Origin: Paenibacillus sp. FSL R5-0912
Lineage (GTDB): Bacteria > Bacillota > Bacilli > Paenibacillales > Paenibacillaceae
Length of the DNA: 64,000 nt
Direction: 5' to 3'
NCBI RefSeq assembly: GCF_000758605.1
Contig: NZ_CP009282.1
Location: 5,456,001 to 5,520,000, forward strand
The number at the start of each line of letters is the position of its first letter. Positions within the stretch are counted from its first letter, which is position 1. The translations under genes and the position numbers were made by a program. Below the pieces are notes generated by a model. It was not told the origin of the DNA, made no database searches, and saw only the letters and a program-made list of their open reading frames with translations. Shown in pieces: positions 61,214 through 64,000 of this stretch.

Positions 61214-62880
61214 TCTTCACCTATGTCCAGCTGGTTCCAGAAGATTGGCGTAAAGGTGGTGTACCCCGGCCGGAATCCGGTTACTCTATTATTTACTGCC
61301 AATATATCATCAGGGAAATATATAGCTGCAAACATAGCCTCCTGATACATTTTGGAGAAAATAGAGTCATATGCGCTCTGACGTTCCTGAAGGCCGGTTG
61401 CTTCTACTGCGGTGTCAATTTGTGATTCCAATGCAGCATCAGACCATACCACTGCAGGGGCTTCAGCTGTTGCATGGAACAGGGACAACAGGAACGCATG
61501 CGGATTATAGGCATCATCATAAGTCCGGTACATGATCAGATCATAGGCTTTGCTTGTCCACAACGCATCGTAGTAGGCATTCGGCTCAAGCACCTGAAGA
61601 TTGACGGCAATGCCAATCTCCCTTAGCTCAGACTGAATCAGCTCACTGATGGATTTCCATTCCGGATATTCAGCCTGCTGGAGCACGAAGTTAAGCTCTA
61701 GCGGTAATCCGTCCTTCTCGGCAATCCCGTCTCCGTCCGTATCCGTGTAGCCGGCAGATGCCAGCAGCTGCTCCGCTTCCTGCGGATCGAAGCCGTACCA
61801 GGTATTATTGGACTCCGTTACATAAGGGACCGTCAGCGGGAACAAGCCTTGGGCTTCACTGCCGATGCCGTCCATGAGATCTTCGACTATGCTTTTTTTA
61901 TTGATTGCCAGATTGATCGCTTTGCGCACATTCAGATCCTGAAGAGCAGGCGTATTATAATTAAAGATCATGAAATGAGAGTTAGTTCCTGGTGCTTTTT
62001 GCAGACTTAATGAGGGAGCTGCTTCGATTACCGGCACACTTTCCACCGGGATTTTACCCAATTGGCCTCCAGCAATGTCAACATCCCCGCTTTGCAGTGC
62101 CAGTACTCTGGACTGCGGGTCAGGGACGACCTTCAGGATAATTTTGGAGAGCTTCGGCATTTCTCCCCAATAATTCGGATTCCGGACAAGTACGGCTTCC
62201 TGATCTGTTGTGTAGCTCTCTGCCATCCAGGCGCCAGTTCCGATCGCTTTGATAAATGTACCCGTAATATCCCCGGCAGGCTCCACAGCAGAAGGGCTGA
62301 TCATCCGTACCGGTCTGGCAAAGGATAACTCCGTTAAGAACGGATAATAGGCTTTGTTGAATGTCATTGTAATCGTATGTTCGTCCACAACGTCAAGGGA
62401 CTCCATTGCCGTAGCCACATTTAATGAATTGGCCGGATCCTTGATCCAGCGTTCGAAGGAGAATTTAACCGCAGCGGCATTAAACGCCGTACCGTCAGAG
62501 AACTTGACGTCCTTTCGGAGCTGGAACGTATATACTTTTCCGTCTTCAGAAATATCCCAAGACTCCGCAAGCGCTGGCAGAATTTCGCCCCTTTCACCAT
62601 ACTCCACTAATCCGTCATAGATCATCGCGTGCACATTCATCGAACCGTCATAGGCCCCGGCATCCAAGCGGTCTATACCGGGATCAGAGGATATGGCAAC
62701 AGTGACAACCTTCTCCTGGATAGCAAGATCTTGTGCGGCCTCGTTATTCGCAGGCTGATTGGCATCAGCTGTAGACGGGCTGTTACTGTTGCTACACCCG
62801 GATATCACCATAATTATTACAAGAAGCAGGAAGAATAATGATTTGGATAATAGGCTTGTTGTCTTAGGATTCTTTCTCAT
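61210..62880 (-). CDS. Peptide/nickel-type ABC substrate-binding lipoprotein
   Basis: Extracytoplasmic receptor of 556 residues, lipid-anchored (lipobox ISGC after about 28 residues). SBP family 5: IYDGLVEYGERGEILPALAESW, YTFQLRKDVKFSDGTAF, NPNYWGEMPKL, LNVRKAINLAINKKSIVEDLM. Members bind peptides, nickel, opine-type metallophores or other ligands. A calcium-loop-like acidic segment (TDTDGDGIAEKD) occurs in the C-terminal half. Preceded by an ATPase gene, followed by two methyltransferases. The ligand is not assignable. Confidence 0.9.
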   Translation of the reverse strand: MRKNPKTTSLLSKSLFFLLLVIIMVISGCSNSNSPSTADANQPANNEAAQDLAIQEKVVTVAISSDPGIDRLDAGAYDGSMNVHAMIYDGLVEYGERGEILPALAESWDISEDGKVYTFQLRKDVKFSDGTAFNAAAVKFSFERWIKDPANSLNVATAMESLDVVDEHTITMTFNKAYYPFLTELSFARPVRMISPSAVEPAGDITGTFIKAIGTGAWMAESYTTDQEAVLVRNPNYWGEMPKLSKIILKVVPDPQSRVLALQSGDVDIAGGQLGKIPVESVPVIEAAPSLSLQKAPGTNSHFMIFNYNTPALQDLNVRKAINLAINKKSIVEDLMDGIGSEAQGLFPLTVPYVTESNNTWYGFDPQEAEQLLASAGYTDTDGDGIAEKDGLPLELNFVLQQAEYPEWKSISELIQSELREIGIAVNLQVLEPNAYYDALWTSKAYDLIMYRTYDDAYNPHAFLLSLFHATAEAPAVVWSDAALESQIDTAVEATGLQERQSAYDSIFSKMYQEAMFAAIYFPDDILAVNNRVTGFRPGYTTFTPIFWNQLDIGEE

Positions 62881-62898
62881 TCATGGTACACCCTTTCT

Positions 62899-63762
62899 TT
62901 ACTTAACATCAAAGTCATGGCTGGTATGCCACTCTGTCCCCGGTCTCTTCTTCCTTAAGCGTGGGTCCTGCACAGGTACCGAAGAGAGCAATACTCTTGT
63001 ATACGGGTGGTCTGCTTGACGCAACATTTGTGCGCCTGATTGCTTCTCCACAATTGCTCCTTGATGCATCACAGCCACACTGTCACAAAACCGGTTTACA
63101 ACGGACAAGTCATGCGTAATGAATACATAGGATAATCCCAGCTCGCGCTTCAACGCCAGCAGCAGATCCATCATTTGCTTCCGTAAGGTGACATCAAGAC
63201 TCGAGAACGGCTCATCACAGATGATCAGCTCCGGCCGCAGCGCGATCGCCCGCGCAATTCCAACCCTCTGCTGCTGCCCGCCGCTGAGTTCATGCGGATA
63301 ACGGTGAATATGCTGCCGTTCAAGTCCCACCAGCTCAAGGGTGTCTGCTACCGTGACCCTGCGGGCTCCGGCCTTACACTCTCCGTAATTCCGAAGAGGC
63401 TCCCCGATAATCTGCTCCACTGTAAACAATGGATTAAATGAAGCCAGACTGTTCTGAAATACCATCTGCATCTTCCTGCGGATCATGCGCATTCCGCTGA
63501 AGCTCCAATCCGTATAATCCTCATTCTTGTATAGAACTCTTCCGGAGGACGGTTTCTCCAGTCCCAGCAGGAGTCTGGCCAAAGTGCTCTTACCGCAGCC
63601 GCTTTCCCCTACTAGTCCAAGGGTCTCACCGCTCTCTAGACTGATTGACAAGTTGTTGACGGCATGGACATTCCTGGCATTACGTGTGAACCACCCCCTT
63701 TCCGTGCCGTATTTTTTATTCAAATTCACCGCCTCCAACAGCCTCAAGTTCACCACATCCAA
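62899..63762 (-). CDS. ABC transporter ATP-binding protein, DppF/NikE-like
   Basis: Cytoplasmic ATPase of up to 287 residues. Walker A GESGCGKST, Q loop MVFQNSLASFNP, signature LSGGQQQRVGIARAI, Walker B LIICDEPFSSLD, H-loop ITHDL, and an oligopeptide-type C terminus (HPYTRVLLSSVP). The start is uncertain: several in-frame TTG and GTG codons lie between 63762 and 63725, and no ribosome site decides. It follows the partner ATPase by about 24 bp. Confidence 0.88.
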   Translation of the reverse strand: MDVVNLRLLEAVNLNKKYGTERGWFTRNARNVHAVNNLSISLESGETLGLVGESGCGKSTLARLLLGLEKPSSGRVLYKNEDYTDWSFSGMRMIRRKMQMVFQNSLASFNPLFTVEQIIGEPLRNYGECKAGARRVTVADTLELVGLERQHIHRYPHELSGGQQQRVGIARAIALRPELIICDEPFSSLDVTLRKQMMDLLLALKRELGLSYVFITHDLSVVNRFCDSVAVMHQGAIVEKQSGAQMLRQADHPYTRVLLSSVPVQDPRLRKKRPGTEWHTSHDFDVK

Positions 63763-63786
63763 TTCATTAATGTAATATTATCGTTG

Positions 63787-64000
63787 TTATCTGCAATCCA
63801 TTAAGTATTTAGTATAGGGATTCACCGGATTTGAGAAAATGTCAAACACATTGCCCGATTCAACAATCTTCCCGGACTTCATCACATACACATAATCCGC
63901 AAGCTCTGCAACCACGCCGAGATCATGCGTAATTAATAGAATGCCGACCTCGTTCATACATCTGATTCTGTCCAGTTCTTCAAGAATCTGGGCTTGAATG
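63787..64000 (-). CDS. ABC transporter ATP-binding protein, DppD-like, partial
   Basis: C-terminal 70 residues only; the gene continues beyond the right edge. The frame reads IQAQILEELDRI, GILLITHDLGVVAELAD (H-loop), VYVMKSGKIVESG and NPVNPYTKYLM, ending at a TAA (63787-63789). This is the usual first ATPase of a DppD/DppF or NikD/NikE pair; permease genes are expected further upstream on the minus strand. Confidence 0.88.
   Translation of the reverse strand, partial: IQAQILEELDRIRCMNEVGILLITHDLGVVAELADYVYVMKSGKIVESGNVFDIFSNPVNPYTKYLMDCR

Overview
The window reads as chromosomal DNA of a Paenibacillus-type Firmicute. The reasons are strong AGGAGG ribosome sites with frequent TTG and GTG starts, YesM/YesN-type two-component pairs beside sugar ABC importers, a very large secreted glycosidase with SLH domains, a heterodimeric YheI/YheH-type (BmrCD-like) exporter, and mid-range G+C. 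The genus is an inference from gene content. No rRNA, tRNA, CRISPR array or prophage was seen.

Layout. 0.2-3.8 kb: a BcrA/BcrB-like ABC pair, a 28-residue membrane peptide and an OmpR-type two-component system. 3.8-8.5 kb: trehalose operon (treA, treP with fused EIIA, treR) with two TreR operators, one filling the promoter spacer exactly. 8.5-9.3 kb: gene-free DNA with tandem repeats. 9.3-14.6 kb: a ThuA protein and a Gfo/Idh/MocA oxidoreductase, divergent from an AraC regulator, a ROK regulator and an MFS transporter. 14.6-24.1 kb: SGNH hydrolase, PL3 pectate lyase, SRAP protein, NAD-dependent epimerase, and an 1847-residue GH43/CBM/SLH surface enzyme.

24.1-42.5 kb: two nearly identical 1391-bp IS3-family elements (24262-25652 and 40799-42189), each inserted in an array of 51/52-bp tandem repeats that fills the gap between two convergent genes. 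Between them lie an alpha-glucoside phosphorolysis operon (solute-binding protein, two permeases, GH65 phosphorylase, beta-phosphoglucomutase, DUF4432 protein) with a divergent YesM/YesN pair, an unrecognised gene, and a polar amino-acid ABC importer.

42.7-51.6 kb: AI-2E family transporter; an OmpR-type two-component system whose promoter carries three CTAAA repeats spaced exactly 11 bp; a SUFU-domain protein; and the exporter pair preceded by a 26-codon leader peptide and a duplicated terminator, which looks like ribosome-mediated attenuation; then an NT5C-type nucleotidase. 51.8-54.5 kb: a 48-residue membrane protein, then a decayed sugar-transport/YesMN locus with fused and internally deleted genes. 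54.6-59.6 kb: soluble hybrid kinase, ribonuclease J, LysE exporter and a kinase relic. 59.7-64 kb: two paralogous methyltransferases coupled to a peptide/nickel-type ABC importer that runs off the right edge.

Most of the window serves sensing and use of plant-derived sugars (trehalose, alpha-glucosides, pectin, arabinan or xylan type polymers) plus export-based defence. The most unusual signals are the 51/52-bp repeat family with phase-specific IS insertions, the exporter leader, the 11-bp operator array, and a roughly 75-bp promoter element found twice.
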